Positions 5,232 through 12,402 of a stretch of 17,727 nucleotides of DNA are shown here, one piece after another; the stretch's first letter is position 1; each line of letters opens with the position of its first letter. Both the position numbers and the translations under genes were made by a program. Under the pieces are notes generated by a model. That model had not been told where the DNA came from. It searched no databases and saw only the letters and a program-made list of their open reading frames with translations. Origin of the DNA: a bacterium (GTDB lineage: Bacteria > Pseudomonadota > Alphaproteobacteria > Rs-D84); assembly GCA_014802705.1 (NCBI GenBank), contig JAAVBR010000055.1, forward strand, positions 1-17,727, read 5' to 3'.

Positions 5232-8156
5232 TTACCACATGCTGTAACCCGCTTTGCAGGAACGATCGCACTTGCCGGTCTTGGGGTTCCATTTCATGTA
5301 ACCCGTATCGTCTTCGCGGCCGTTGATGTCGCAAATCGGTTCGCATTCATTATCCCGCAGGATGTACAGTTCGCCCTGGTACATGCACGATGCGATTTCG
5401 CATTCGCGGACATAACTGGACGCGGCGGGCGTCCCCAGGATGCTGTAATAATTCCGGCACCGTCCACAGGCCGCGGCCGTGTCGTTGGTTTCAGACGGGT
5501 CGTTGGTGTATCCCGGATCGCAATGGGTCGCGACACATTTGCCCCATGTGTTGGTGATCGAATCCCATTCCTTGGTCCCGACGCCATGTTCCACGGTGCA
5601 TGTCTGTTCATCCAACACGCACGCATTGGCGGATTCCGACACATGATACCCATCGACGCATTCCAGGATGACGCACCCGCCAAAGGCCTGGATTTTGGGG
5701 TTCCATGTCTGGATGGCCCGTTCGGCATTGGGCGGCAGACATTCGCGCACGTCGTCCACGCATTCCAAACCGCCGGCGTTGGGGTGATAGCCCTGGATGC
5801 AACTGGTAATCTGACAGTTGCCCGTGTATGCGGTGGCGTTTTCGCGGACGCATGCCATGCAGACGCCGTCAATCATTTCAAAGCCGCTGTTGCACGTTTT
5901 CTCGACGCAACGCCCATTGACAATGTCGCACGGGTTACCGGTAACAGACAGGCCGGTAAAGTTACACGTCGCCGGATAGAATGCCTGGGGTTCAACCGGT
6001 ATGGCGGTCCCGTATTCGATGCTATGTTCCACACAGGTGTGATAGCAACTGTTGGGGCTGGCGCCGCCGGCGGCCGATGTGTTCCAGAAGCCACTTTCCA
6101 GATTCGCACAGGGATTCAGGCCTTGGTCCCCGCCGTCGGTCACAAAGTCACCGCCCGGGCAATAGTGGTTGGGGTTACAGGTCAGGCATCCCACACCATT
6201 GGCATAGTATGTGCCCGCCGTACAGGTCCATGTCCCCGGTTTCCAATAGGCATAGAGCAGAGCGCCTGTTCCCGGGATAGATAATTCGGCAAATGCCCCG
6301 GATTCATTGATGATTTGGGTGCCCGTACCATTTTTGCCGGAATAATAACCGCCAAAGATGTACCCGGCCTTGGTCGGCAAGGTTCCAATCCCGCTCAGGG
6401 ATGTCCCGCGCTTTTCATCCGTAAACCATCCCTGGCCACCCATCAGATAGGCACTTTCGATCCCGGGGGCACTGTCTGCGCCCTGATTATCCAGATACAG
6501 GGTCCGTCCCCCAATCTGGCACACCGTTGCGCCACTGGGGCCGGTCATTTCAATATACCCGTCATCGCACGTCAATTCGTATTGGCACCAGGCATATGTA
6601 CCACTATCTACATTATAGACAACATATCCTTTAAAATAATCCCATGTTCCATGTTCAACCTTCTCTGGTTCCGGACATGTTGACATGCAATTCGCAGCAC
6701 TGCTATACGGTGCAGAGCTATGGATTTCTCCACCCCCAGGACGCTCAGGACATGCGTTCAAACCTTGATCCGTCGTGGTATTGTAATCAAACGTGCCGCC
6801 CGGACACCAATTCCCGTCCGTACAGGTGCTACAAGACGACCAGCCTTTGGGTAAATATTTGCCGGCAGCACAGGTGACGCTGATGACGACACAAGTACCA
6901 GACCGTTCCATATAACCTTCGTCACAGGTAAATTTATCCACGGGGCACTGCACAATTTCCGTGCCTGTAATTCCGCAATCGCCATCAGGATGGGCGGTCT
7001 GAGATATCTGCCACTGTCTGCTCCAATTGGTTGTGTGTGTACAGGTGGAATGTGCAGGACAGGGTTTGTTTTCGTTACAAGGAATATTGCAATATTTTGT
7101 ACAGGAACTGACCCCGCTGGTGTTATTGTTGCTGGTGGTAAATCCTTCGTTACAGGCCAGGCAGGCGCCATCTTCCAAGTAATAGCCGGCCGGGCAACGG
7201 GTCGCGACGCACGCGGTGCCTTCGGCATTCTTGACATAGCCGTCGTTGCAGGTGAAATCTAGCATCGGGCACAGACCAACAGGCGCGTCGCATTCACCAC
7301 CCTGAGTTTGTGTTCCGGATGTTGTAGATGCCGTATCATAGGTACATGTGGCGTTCGCCGGGCATTGCGCCGTATTGTTGCCGGCACAGGTCTTGGTACA
7401 ACGTTTTGTACAAGAGCTGGCCCCGCCGGTGTTGCCATCGGGCGCGGTAAATCCGGTATCACAGGCCGTGCATGCCCCATTGTTCAAATAATAATTGGCA
7501 TTACAACTGGTTGCTTTACACGATGTGCTGCATGCGCCCCAACTGCTGCACCCCGAACAGGAACCGCCGTTACAGTTATTCCCACCCGTATAGTTGCCGT
7601 TACAGGTCTGTGTGCCCGGCGGACAGGTTGTCGTTTTGGCGTTGGATACTGTATTGGTGGGGGTGCACGCCTGGGTGGATGTTGTGTTTGGGATTGATGT
7701 ACATGTGTTGGTGCATGCCAATTCACAGCTGCAACTGGCACTGTATTGGTTTACAACGTTATAACCAGTGTCGCACTTACACTCATATGCGCTATAGGTA
7801 CATGTGCCCCATTGTGTGCATCCCGTACAGGTGCCGATACCGATCTGGGCGGCGGTGCCATTACTGCCCGTGCCCGTTACATAATTGCTGGTACAGGGCT
7901 GTGTCCCCGATGACACGCGTGTCCCGCCCGTGATCGTGGTGCTGGTGGAACAGGCCTGGCTGTCGGTGGTATTTTTTTGGGTTGAACAGGCTATACAGGC
8001 GTTGCCGACATTGGCATTGTTCATATAATAACCCGCATTACATGATGTATATTTCTTGGATTCCGGGCATGTGTACCCCGCCGCCAGCACTGGCGTCGCC
8101 AAAAACAACATCGATAAAGAAACCAAAATAGGCAGAAAACGTGGACTTTTTCTCAC
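5232..8156 (-). CDS. Large secreted cysteine-rich repeat protein
   Basis: A 974-aa protein with a clear Sec signal peptide (RFLPILVSLSMLFLATPVLA, cleavage near residue 25). The mature chain is dominated by short cysteine modules of the kind GYYLxxGxCxxCxxGF...SSCTK. Residues 219-253 and 321-355 are near-duplicates (NYYLNNGACTACDTGF and GYYLEDGACLACNEGF). Residues about 551-640 lack the cysteine pattern and look like an InlB/Listeria-Bacteroides (Flg_new) repeat: TLYLDNQG, GYIFGGYYSGKNGTGTQI, LLYAYWKP. There is no LPxTG motif, membrane anchor or autotransporter domain, and it ends SCKAGYSMW. The start is GTG (8156-8154) with AGAGG 6 nt upstream. It is monocistronic, with its own promoter and terminator. 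I infer an extracellular or surface protein, possibly for adhesion; the ligand is unknown. Confidence 0.85.
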   Translation of the reverse strand: MRKSPRFLPILVSLSMLFLATPVLAAGYTCPESKKYTSCNAGYYMNNANVGNACIACSTQKNTTDSQACSTSTTITGGTRVSSGTQPCTSNYVTGTGSNGTAAQIGIGTCTGCTQWGTCTYSAYECKCDTGYNVVNQYSASCSCELACTNTCTSIPNTTSTQACTPTNTVSNAKTTTCPPGTQTCNGNYTGGNNCNGGSCSGCSSWGACSTSCKATSCNANYYLNNGACTACDTGFTAPDGNTGGASSCTKRCTKTCAGNNTAQCPANATCTYDTASTTSGTQTQGGECDAPVGLCPMLDFTCNDGYVKNAEGTACVATRCPAGYYLEDGACLACNEGFTTSNNNTSGVSSCTKYCNIPCNENKPCPAHSTCTHTTNWSRQWQISQTAHPDGDCGITGTEIVQCPVDKFTCDEGYMERSGTCVVISVTCAAGKYLPKGWSSCSTCTDGNWCPGGTFDYNTTTDQGLNACPERPGGGEIHSSAPYSSAANCMSTCPEPEKVEHGTWDYFKGYVVYNVDSGTYAWCQYELTCDDGYIEMTGPSGATVCQIGGRTLYLDNQGADSAPGIESAYLMGGQGWFTDEKRGTSLSGIGTLPTKAGYIFGGYYSGKNGTGTQIINESGAFAELSIPGTGALLYAYWKPGTWTCTAGTYYANGVGCLTCNPNHYCPGGDFVTDGGDQGLNPCANLESGFWNTSAAGGASPNSCYHTCVEHSIEYGTAIPVEPQAFYPATCNFTGLSVTGNPCDIVNGRCVEKTCNSGFEMIDGVCMACVRENATAYTGNCQITSCIQGYHPNAGGLECVDDVRECLPPNAERAIQTWNPKIQAFGGCVILECVDGYHVSESANACVLDEQTCTVEHGVGTKEWDSITNTWGKCVATHCDPGYTNDPSETNDTAAACGRCRNYYSILGTPAASSYVRECEIASCMYQGELYILRDNECEPICDINGREDDTGYMKWNPKTGKCDRSCKAGYSMW

Positions 8157-8179
8157 TTTATTCCTCTCTTTTGTAGATC

Positions 8180-8209
8180 ATTGTAGAAAAAAGCATGGAT
8201 GCGACGCAA
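8180..8209 (-). promoter_or_regulatory. Promoter of the 974-aa protein gene
   Basis: On the minus strand TTGCGT (8209-8204), 18-bp spacer, TACAAT (8185-8180), about 23 bp before the GTG start. The -10 box is identical to that of cassette 2 and the -35 to that of the amidase gene. Confidence 0.65.
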
Positions 8210-8231
8210 GCGAAAAATAACAAAAATGAAA

Positions 8232-8256
8232 ATAAATAAAAAACCGTCCAAGACGG
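8232..8256 (-). terminator. Terminator after tRNA-Ile
   Basis: CCGTC (8244-8248), loop CAA, GACGG (8252-8256). On the minus strand it starts 1 nt after the tRNA CCA end and is followed by TTTTTT. Confidence 0.7.
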
Positions 8257-8257
8257 C

Positions 8258-8333
8258 TGGTGGGTTAGGTAGGACTTGAACCCACGACCAAAGCGTTATG
8301 AGCGCTCCGCTCTAACCACTGAGCTACTAACCC
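8258..8333 (-). tRNA. tRNA-Ile(CAU), lysidine type
   Basis: A 76-nt cloverleaf with encoded CCA: acceptor GGGTTAG/CTAACCC, D arm GCTC-AGTGGTTA-GAGC, anticodon stem GAGCG/CGCTT with loop CTCATAA (anticodon CAT), T loop GTTCAAG. CAT can be initiator Met, elongator Met or the minor Ile tRNA whose C34 is modified to lysidine by TilS. The D loop AGTGGTTA and the CTCATAA...TGGTCG context closely follow known ileX-type tRNAs, so I call Ile2. The isotype would be settled by a covariance-model search. Confidence 0.85.
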
Positions 8334-8344
8334 ACATGCGGGGT

Positions 8345-8372
8345 ATTATATCGGATTTCTGCCGGGATTCAA
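8345..8372 (-). promoter_or_regulatory. Promoter of tRNA-Ile
   Basis: On the minus strand TTGAAT (8372-8367), 16-bp spacer, TATAAT (8350-8345), then a GC-rich discriminator ACCCCGC, typical of stringently controlled stable-RNA promoters, 11 nt before the mature 5' end. Confidence 0.7.
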
Positions 8373-8383
8373 GATAAAAATGA

Positions 8384-8805
8384 GGGGGCCGACACCCCGG
8401 CCCGTTGGGCCACCCCTCTTGCCAGAGGGGAACATTGTACCGTTCTTAATTTCACCATAAAGCACCGTCATCCCGTCGAAGGACGGGATCCATTGTGATT
8501 GATAAAGTTTTAGAATAAAAAATTAAGAACCTTTGTCACTCCCGCGTAGGCGGGAGTGGGGCTATAAAATTAAAAGCACCGTGTTTTAGGTTAAGAGACC
8601 CTATTCCCGCCGCCGCGGGAATGACAGTGTTCTTTAGAGCCAAGTCTGGCACACACCAGAACACAATGGATCCCGTCCACGTACCACGGCAGCGAACCCT
8701 GTTCGCGCGGGGCCCGGGCGACGGGATGACGATGGGTGTGGGGTTGGTTCCCCTCATGTCCAAGAGGGGTGGCGGCGAAGCCGACGGGGTGTCGGTGGCG
8801 GGGCG
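8384..8805. repeat. Nested intergenic palindromic repeats (about 420 bp, no gene)
   Basis: There is no convincing coding frame. The stretch is built like a set of nested inverted repeats. The outer arms are 8389-8433 (CCGACACCCCGG to CTTGCCAGAGGGGAAC) and 8747-8795, its imperfect inverse (GTTCCCCTC to GGGGTGTCGG). The next pair is 8462-8496 (GTCATCCCGTC, GACGGGATCCATTGTG) and 8662-8735 (CACAATGGATCCCGTC, GACGGGATGACGATG). Inside are two short hairpins: CACTCCCGC-GTAG-GCGGGAGTG (8538-8557) and ATTCCCGC...GCGGGAAT (8603-8622). A 23-bp palindromic element at 8692-8714 sits within the inner right arm. Related units occur at 1-134 and 14217-14582, so these are dispersed REP-like elements. Confidence 0.7.
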
Positions 8806-8832
8806 TCTTTTTTTATTCCTTTTTTATTTCGG

Positions 8833-10125
8833 ATGTGGCATGATGGCCGTATGCAAGGAATTGTCCCCATTTTAAATGAAACGCAATTGGCCGCCTTTGA
8901 CGCGATTGAGCGCACACATGCCAATCTGCTGATCCTGGGGCAGGCGGGAACCGGCAAATCCACATTTGTGAACTATTTAAAATCCGCATCGAAAAAGCGG
9001 ATTGTCTGTGCCTGTCCGACGGCGGTGTCGGCCCTGAATATCGGGGGACAGACGATTCATTCCCTGTTCCAGATTCAGCCGCGCGATTTTATCATGCCGG
9101 AATTTTTAAAACTAAAGGCCAAGACGCGTAACATTTTAACCGCGACAGACATTCTGATTATTGATGAAATTTCCATGGTGGCGCCCGATTTGTTGGACGC
9201 GATGGATATCCTGGCGCGATTGGCGCGGCATAATAATGAACCCTTTGGCGGGATCCAGGTGGTGGCGATTGGCGACCTGTTTCAATTGCCGCCCGTCATT
9301 ACGCGCGATGCGGCCGCGTTGTACCAACAGGCGTACGAACACCCCAATGCCTATTTCTTTGACAGTCATGTGTACAGTCGGGCAAATTTTCAAAAGTACG
9401 ATTTTGATTTGGTTTATCGCCAAAGTGATGCGGGGTTGCTGGAAAACCTGCGCCGGATGCGGGGCGGGGATGCGGGGGCGTTGGAATTCTTTAACGCGTG
9501 CCGCATTGCCGATGACGCGCGACGCGCCAATGCGGTGATTATTACGCCGTATCGGGCGGTGGCCGAACGCATCAATGCCGATCGCCTGGGCCAGATTGCC
9601 GCGCCAGAGGTTATGTATACCGGGGAACTGAGTGGAACGTTCGCCGAACGGGATGTGCCGGCGCCGATGAATTTAACCCTGAAAGTTGGGGCCTTGGTGG
9701 TCTTTGTGAAAAACGGGGACAAATGGCATAACGGGTCGATGGGGATTGTGCGATCCCTGGGGGCGCGGGAAATTGTGGTGGAATTATTAAACACGGCACG
9801 CGATGTGGTGACGGTCAAACCTGAAAAGTGGGAAAAGATCGAATACGCCCGCGATGAAAATGATCGCCTGGTGGAAAATGAGGTTGGGGCGTACAAGCAG
9901 TTTCCGCTGAATCTGGGCTATGCCATGACGATCCACAAGGCCCAGGGCAAAACCCTGGATGCGGTGGTGATTGATATTTCGCGTGGGGCCTTTGCCCATG
10001 GGCAGACATATGTGGCCCTGTCGCGGACACGCGGGGCGGCGGATATGCATGTGGCGGCGCCCCTGCGCGCGCGGGATGTTATCTTTGATCCCCGGGTGTT
10101 GGAATTTGTCGGGACAGATCAATAA
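8833..10125 (+). CDS. PIF1/RecD-like superfamily 1 DNA helicase
   Basis: A 430-aa protein with SF1B helicase signatures: Walker A GQAGTGKST (36-44), motif Ia CPTAVSALNIGGQTIHSLF (61-79), Walker B LIIDEISM (108-115), motif III GDLFQLPP (147-154), and near the C-terminus GYAMTIHKAQGKTLDAVVID and TYVALSRTRG. These match PIF1-like 5'-3' helicases, which unwind forked or structured DNA. There is no extra nuclease or HRDC domain. The start is uncertain. ATG 8833 has no Shine-Dalgarno. ATG 8851 (MQGIVPILNETQLAAFDAI) fits family N-termini better and lies about 7 nt after a TGG-CATGAT extended -10-like element, so a leaderless start there is possible. It sits alone on the plus strand, directly after the repeat cluster, and its stop abuts that of radC without a gap. 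Confidence 0.9.
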   Translation: MWHDGRMQGIVPILNETQLAAFDAIERTHANLLILGQAGTGKSTFVNYLKSASKKRIVCACPTAVSALNIGGQTIHSLFQIQPRDFIMPEFLKLKAKTRNILTATDILIIDEISMVAPDLLDAMDILARLARHNNEPFGGIQVVAIGDLFQLPPVITRDAAALYQQAYEHPNAYFFDSHVYSRANFQKYDFDLVYRQSDAGLLENLRRMRGGDAGALEFFNACRIADDARRANAVIITPYRAVAERINADRLGQIAAPEVMYTGELSGTFAERDVPAPMNLTLKVGALVVFVKNGDKWHNGSMGIVRSLGAREIVVELLNTARDVVTVKPEKWEKIEYARDENDRLVENEVGAYKQFPLNLGYAMTIHKAQGKTLDAVVIDISRGAFAHGQTYVALSRTRGAADMHVAAPLRARDVIFDPRVLEFVGTDQ

Positions 10126-10824
10126 TTACATAATGAAATTGTCGTCCAACATATGCTCGTTACGCATGGACAGGGTTGTACCCGCCGCCACCAACAGGTG
10201 ATCGTACAGGGCAATTTTGGCAACCTTTAACGTATCACGGACCAATTGTGTGGTCAATTTGTCGTCCCGGGAAAAATTCATCGTGCCCCGCGGGTGGTTG
10301 TGATACAGGCACACACTTTTGGCGCCACAGCCCAGGGCACTGTACAATATTTCCAATTCATGAATGTCCGAATAATCCACAGTGCCGGTATTGTGCAATT
10401 CGTCCAGGATAACTTTGTGTTCTGCGTCCAAATAGATAACATGAAATTCTTCGACCCGTTTTGTATCCAAAACCGTTCGGCAGTACGTTTCCAGGGTTTC
10501 GTGGGCCATATAGACGGGTGTTTTATTCAATATGGATGCCGAAATGCGGGTAAAGGCGTCATGAATAATTTTGATGTTTTCAACGGTTTGTTTGCCGACA
10601 CCATCCACCCGCATCAACGCGTCGGGCGATGCGGCAAAAATCTGATCAAATCGGCCAAAGCGTTTCATCAAGGCGCGTGCCTGGCGTCGGACATCCCGGC
10701 CCTTGATGGACATGCCCACGATCAATTCCAATATATCATCGTTGGTGGCTTTGTGGTCCCAGAATCTGTCGGCCAGGCGCCGTCGATGGCCTTTGTGGAA
10801 TGTGTTGTCTTGGTCTGTGGACAA
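10126..10824 (-). CDS. radC: RadC/UPF0758 family JAMM-domain protein
   Basis: A 232-aa protein of normal RadC length. A helix-hairpin-helix-like region lies at about 60-90 (FAASPDALMRVDGVGKQTVENI). The JAB/MPN metalloprotease-like domain at about 105-228 has the JAMM residues E142, H175 and H177 (YHNHPRG) and D188 (FSRDD), so the zinc site is complete. RadC proteins were once linked to repair, but their activity is unproven; relatives in mobile elements are common. The start codon is TTG (10824-10822), with GGGGGG 9 nt upstream and no in-frame ATG nearby. It is the last gene of the lon-like > tsaB > rimI operon, 27 bp after rimI, and converges with the helicase gene with no intergenic base. 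Confidence 0.9.
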   Translation of the reverse strand: MSTDQDNTFHKGHRRRLADRFWDHKATNDDILELIVGMSIKGRDVRRQARALMKRFGRFDQIFAASPDALMRVDGVGKQTVENIKIIHDAFTRISASILNKTPVYMAHETLETYCRTVLDTKRVEEFHVIYLDAEHKVILDELHNTGTVDYSDIHELEILYSALGCGAKSVCLYHNHPRGTMNFSRDDKLTTQLVRDTLKVAKIALYDHLLVAAGTTLSMRNEHMLDDNFIM

Positions 10825-10851
10825 TGTGTTTTTCCCCCCCGTTGTTTAATA

Positions 10852-11238
10852 TCACAAAACCTTTTCCATAATGATGGCGTCGACGCCGTCATAGTATTTG
10901 GGGCGCCGGCCCACCGGTTGATATCCGGCCGCGGTGTACAGGGCCCGCGCGGCGGTGTTGGTGTCGGCCACCTCTAAGAAAATCTTTTTAATATTTTTTT
11001 GCCGCAATTCATGTTCGACGATTCCCAACATGGCCGCTGCAATCCCAGACCGGCGCGCGTCGGGCGCGACGCCGATGGTGATAATCTCGGCCTCGTCCAA
11101 GGTGGCGCGATACACGATAAAGCCGTTATCGCTGGCGATGATGTCACAGCCGGATTTTTTCAAATCGGCAAATTCATCCGCCCCCCAGGGGCGATCAGGG
11201 AAACATTTGGCGTGCAGGGCGGCTATTTGTTCGAACAT
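10852..11238 (-). CDS. rimI: GNAT acetyltransferase, RimI-like
   Basis: A 128-aa protein with a single GNAT domain. Motif A, ITIGVAPDARRSGIAAAML (53-71), carries the acetyl-CoA pyrophosphate loop RRSGIA. Then come LEVADTNTAARALYTAAGY (88-106), with the conserved Asn94 and Tyr101, and the C-terminal strand. It resembles RimI, which acetylates the N-terminal alanine of ribosomal protein S18, and is slightly shorter than the E. coli enzyme. It overlaps the end of tsaB by 16 bp; tsaB-rimI adjacency is a common bacterial arrangement and supports the call. The substrate is not provable from the sequence. Confidence 0.85.
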   Translation of the reverse strand: MFEQIAALHAKCFPDRPWGADEFADLKKSGCDIIASDNGFIVYRATLDEAEIITIGVAPDARRSGIAAAMLGIVEHELRQKNIKKIFLEVADTNTAARALYTAAGYQPVGRRPKYYDGVDAIIMEKVL

Positions 11239-11771
11239 GTGTTGGTTTCCGCATAACTGGGGCGCAGGTACATCGGCACCACGGGGTCGATCGGGCCGGC
11301 GGCCAGTTTTTGTTGAACGATTGCCGTGGCGCGGGTCAAATCAAAGGGACGATGGCCCACGGTGCGGGGGCATTCCATTTGGCGCGTTTCCACGTCGTCG
11401 ATGGTCATTGTCTGGGGCGGTAATGTGGCGGACGCCACAAAGAAATCCCCGCGGCCCGAATCAATGGCCACAAAGGCATCCGGGGCGGCATTCAAATACA
11501 ATTCAAACGCATTAATCGGCACCACCGGGATATTTAACCCCATGGCCAATCCCTTGGCATAGGCGATGCCGAGTCGGATGCCCGTAAAACTGCCCGGGCC
11601 AACGACGATGCCGATGGCGGTCAAATCGGTCCATGCTGCGCCACATTCGGTCAAGAATTTTTCACATTCGACCGGCAGCGCCACGGATTGTTTTTCCACC
11701 GTTACCGATTTGTAATGGTCGCCCAGGACAAATTCCAATCCTGGCCCGGATGTGTTGATGATCAGAATCAT
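11223..11771 (-). CDS. tsaB: tRNA threonylcarbamoyladenosine biosynthesis protein TsaB
   Basis: About 182 aa from the ATG at 11771, chosen because it begins the standard N-terminus MILIINTSGPG and overlaps the stop of the upstream gene by ATGA. The longer frame back to 11939 only reads through that gene. The family marker VGPGSFTGIRLGIAYAKGLA spans about 57-76. TsaB is the inactive ASKHA-fold partner that, with TsaD and TsaE, makes the t6A37 modification of ANN-decoding tRNAs; tsaD and tsaE are not in this window. It is somewhat shorter than the E. coli protein in its C-terminal half. It is co-transcribed with rimI downstream. Confidence 0.93.
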   Translation of the reverse strand: MILIINTSGPGLEFVLGDHYKSVTVEKQSVALPVECEKFLTECGAAWTDLTAIGIVVGPGSFTGIRLGIAYAKGLAMGLNIPVVPINAFELYLNAAPDAFVAIDSGRGDFFVASATLPPQTMTIDDVETRQMECPRTVGHRPFDLTRATAIVQQKLAAGPIDPVVPMYLRPSYAETNTCSNK

Positions 11772-12082
11772 GATTTTACCCGTGTGCTGTGGCAAATGGC
11801 GGCAAACATTTGATGCGCCATTTCGGTGTTGTATTCCGTCAGGGACAGGCGAGAATTTTCTTGGGCCATGTCTAACGTATGTTGGGCGCGCGTCAAGCCC
11901 CGGGGGCGACGGACGATGCGGGATGCCCGTATGTTCCAATCGGCGTATTTAATCAGGTATGAACACGTGATGGTATCCGGCTGAAACGCGTATTCGCATT
12001 TGATGGCCAGTTGCGGCGATCGTGCCTGGATCAGTGTCAATAACAAGGTCTGTAAATTCGGGACTGTATTTTCTTGGTTCAT
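11768..12082 (-). CDS. Hypothetical protein (104 aa)
   Basis: I do not recognise this protein. It is soluble, with no signal peptide: an N-terminal helix (LQTLLLTLIQARSPQLAIKCEY), a middle part DTITCSYLIKYADWNIRASRIVRRPRG, and a charged helical end. It is held on both sides by 4-bp ATGA overlaps, with the 100-aa gene upstream and tsaB downstream, so it is a real, translationally coupled operon member. Being placed between a lon homologue and tsaB does not by itself define a role. Confidence 0.7.
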   Translation of the reverse strand: MNQENTVPNLQTLLLTLIQARSPQLAIKCEYAFQPDTITCSYLIKYADWNIRASRIVRRPRGLTRAQHTLDMAQENSRLSLTEYNTEMAHQMFAAICHSTRVKS

Positions 12083-12381
12083 CGGTTCCCCCGTGTGTTA
12101 TAAATCAGATGATAAAATCGTTTGGCGGTTTGGCCATAGATGTCTTTGGACCCCGACGGATAGAACAGGGCCAATCCATAAAGTTCCTGGGTATCTGAAT
12201 CACGCCAATGGGTGCAGACCAACCGGAAAAAATGGGTGGTCAGGGTATAGGAATGAACCATCGTCCCCCGGGCCATCAGCAGATGCGTCTGGATGTCAGA
12301 ATAGGCGCCGGTATTAAATCCGTTCTTCAAGATTTGATACAGGCTTTTTCGGCGGGGTAAAGATGTTTTCTTTTGGACCAT
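12079..12381 (-). CDS. Hypothetical protein (100 aa)
   Basis: I do not recognise this protein. The N-terminus is basic (MVQKKTSLPRRKSLYQILKNG). The rest is rich in aromatic residues (HSYTLTTHFFRLVCTHW, LALFYPSGSKDIYG, KRFYHLIYNTRGNR) and overall strongly positive, which could suit nucleic-acid or ribosome binding, but that is speculation. It starts 21 bp after the stop of the lon homologue, with AGGAAA before the ATG, and overlaps the next gene by ATGA. It does not resemble the missing Lon protease domain. Confidence 0.7.
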   Translation of the reverse strand: MVQKKTSLPRRKSLYQILKNGFNTGAYSDIQTHLLMARGTMVHSYTLTTHFFRLVCTHWRDSDTQELYGLALFYPSGSKDIYGQTAKRFYHLIYNTRGNR

Positions 12382-12402
12382 GGGTTTCCTATCTGTTCGT
12401 TG

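Noticed and set aside
5523..6284. 253-codon plus-strand frame inside the 974-aa gene
   Set aside because: It is antisense to an obvious secreted protein gene with a signal peptide, promoter and terminator, and shows no domain of its own.
8384..8805. CRISPR array
   Set aside because: The repeats are inverted and irregular, with no constant repeat-spacer period and no cas genes nearby.
10120..10130. Zero-gap convergent end of the helicase gene and radC as a regulatory oddity
   Set aside because: Tail-to-tail abutment is common in compact genomes, and no terminator or repeat suggests special function.
11772..11939. 56-residue N-terminal extension of TsaB
   Set aside because: It overlaps the upstream 104-aa gene, has no family similarity, and the ATGA-coupled ATG at 11771 starts the conserved N-terminus.
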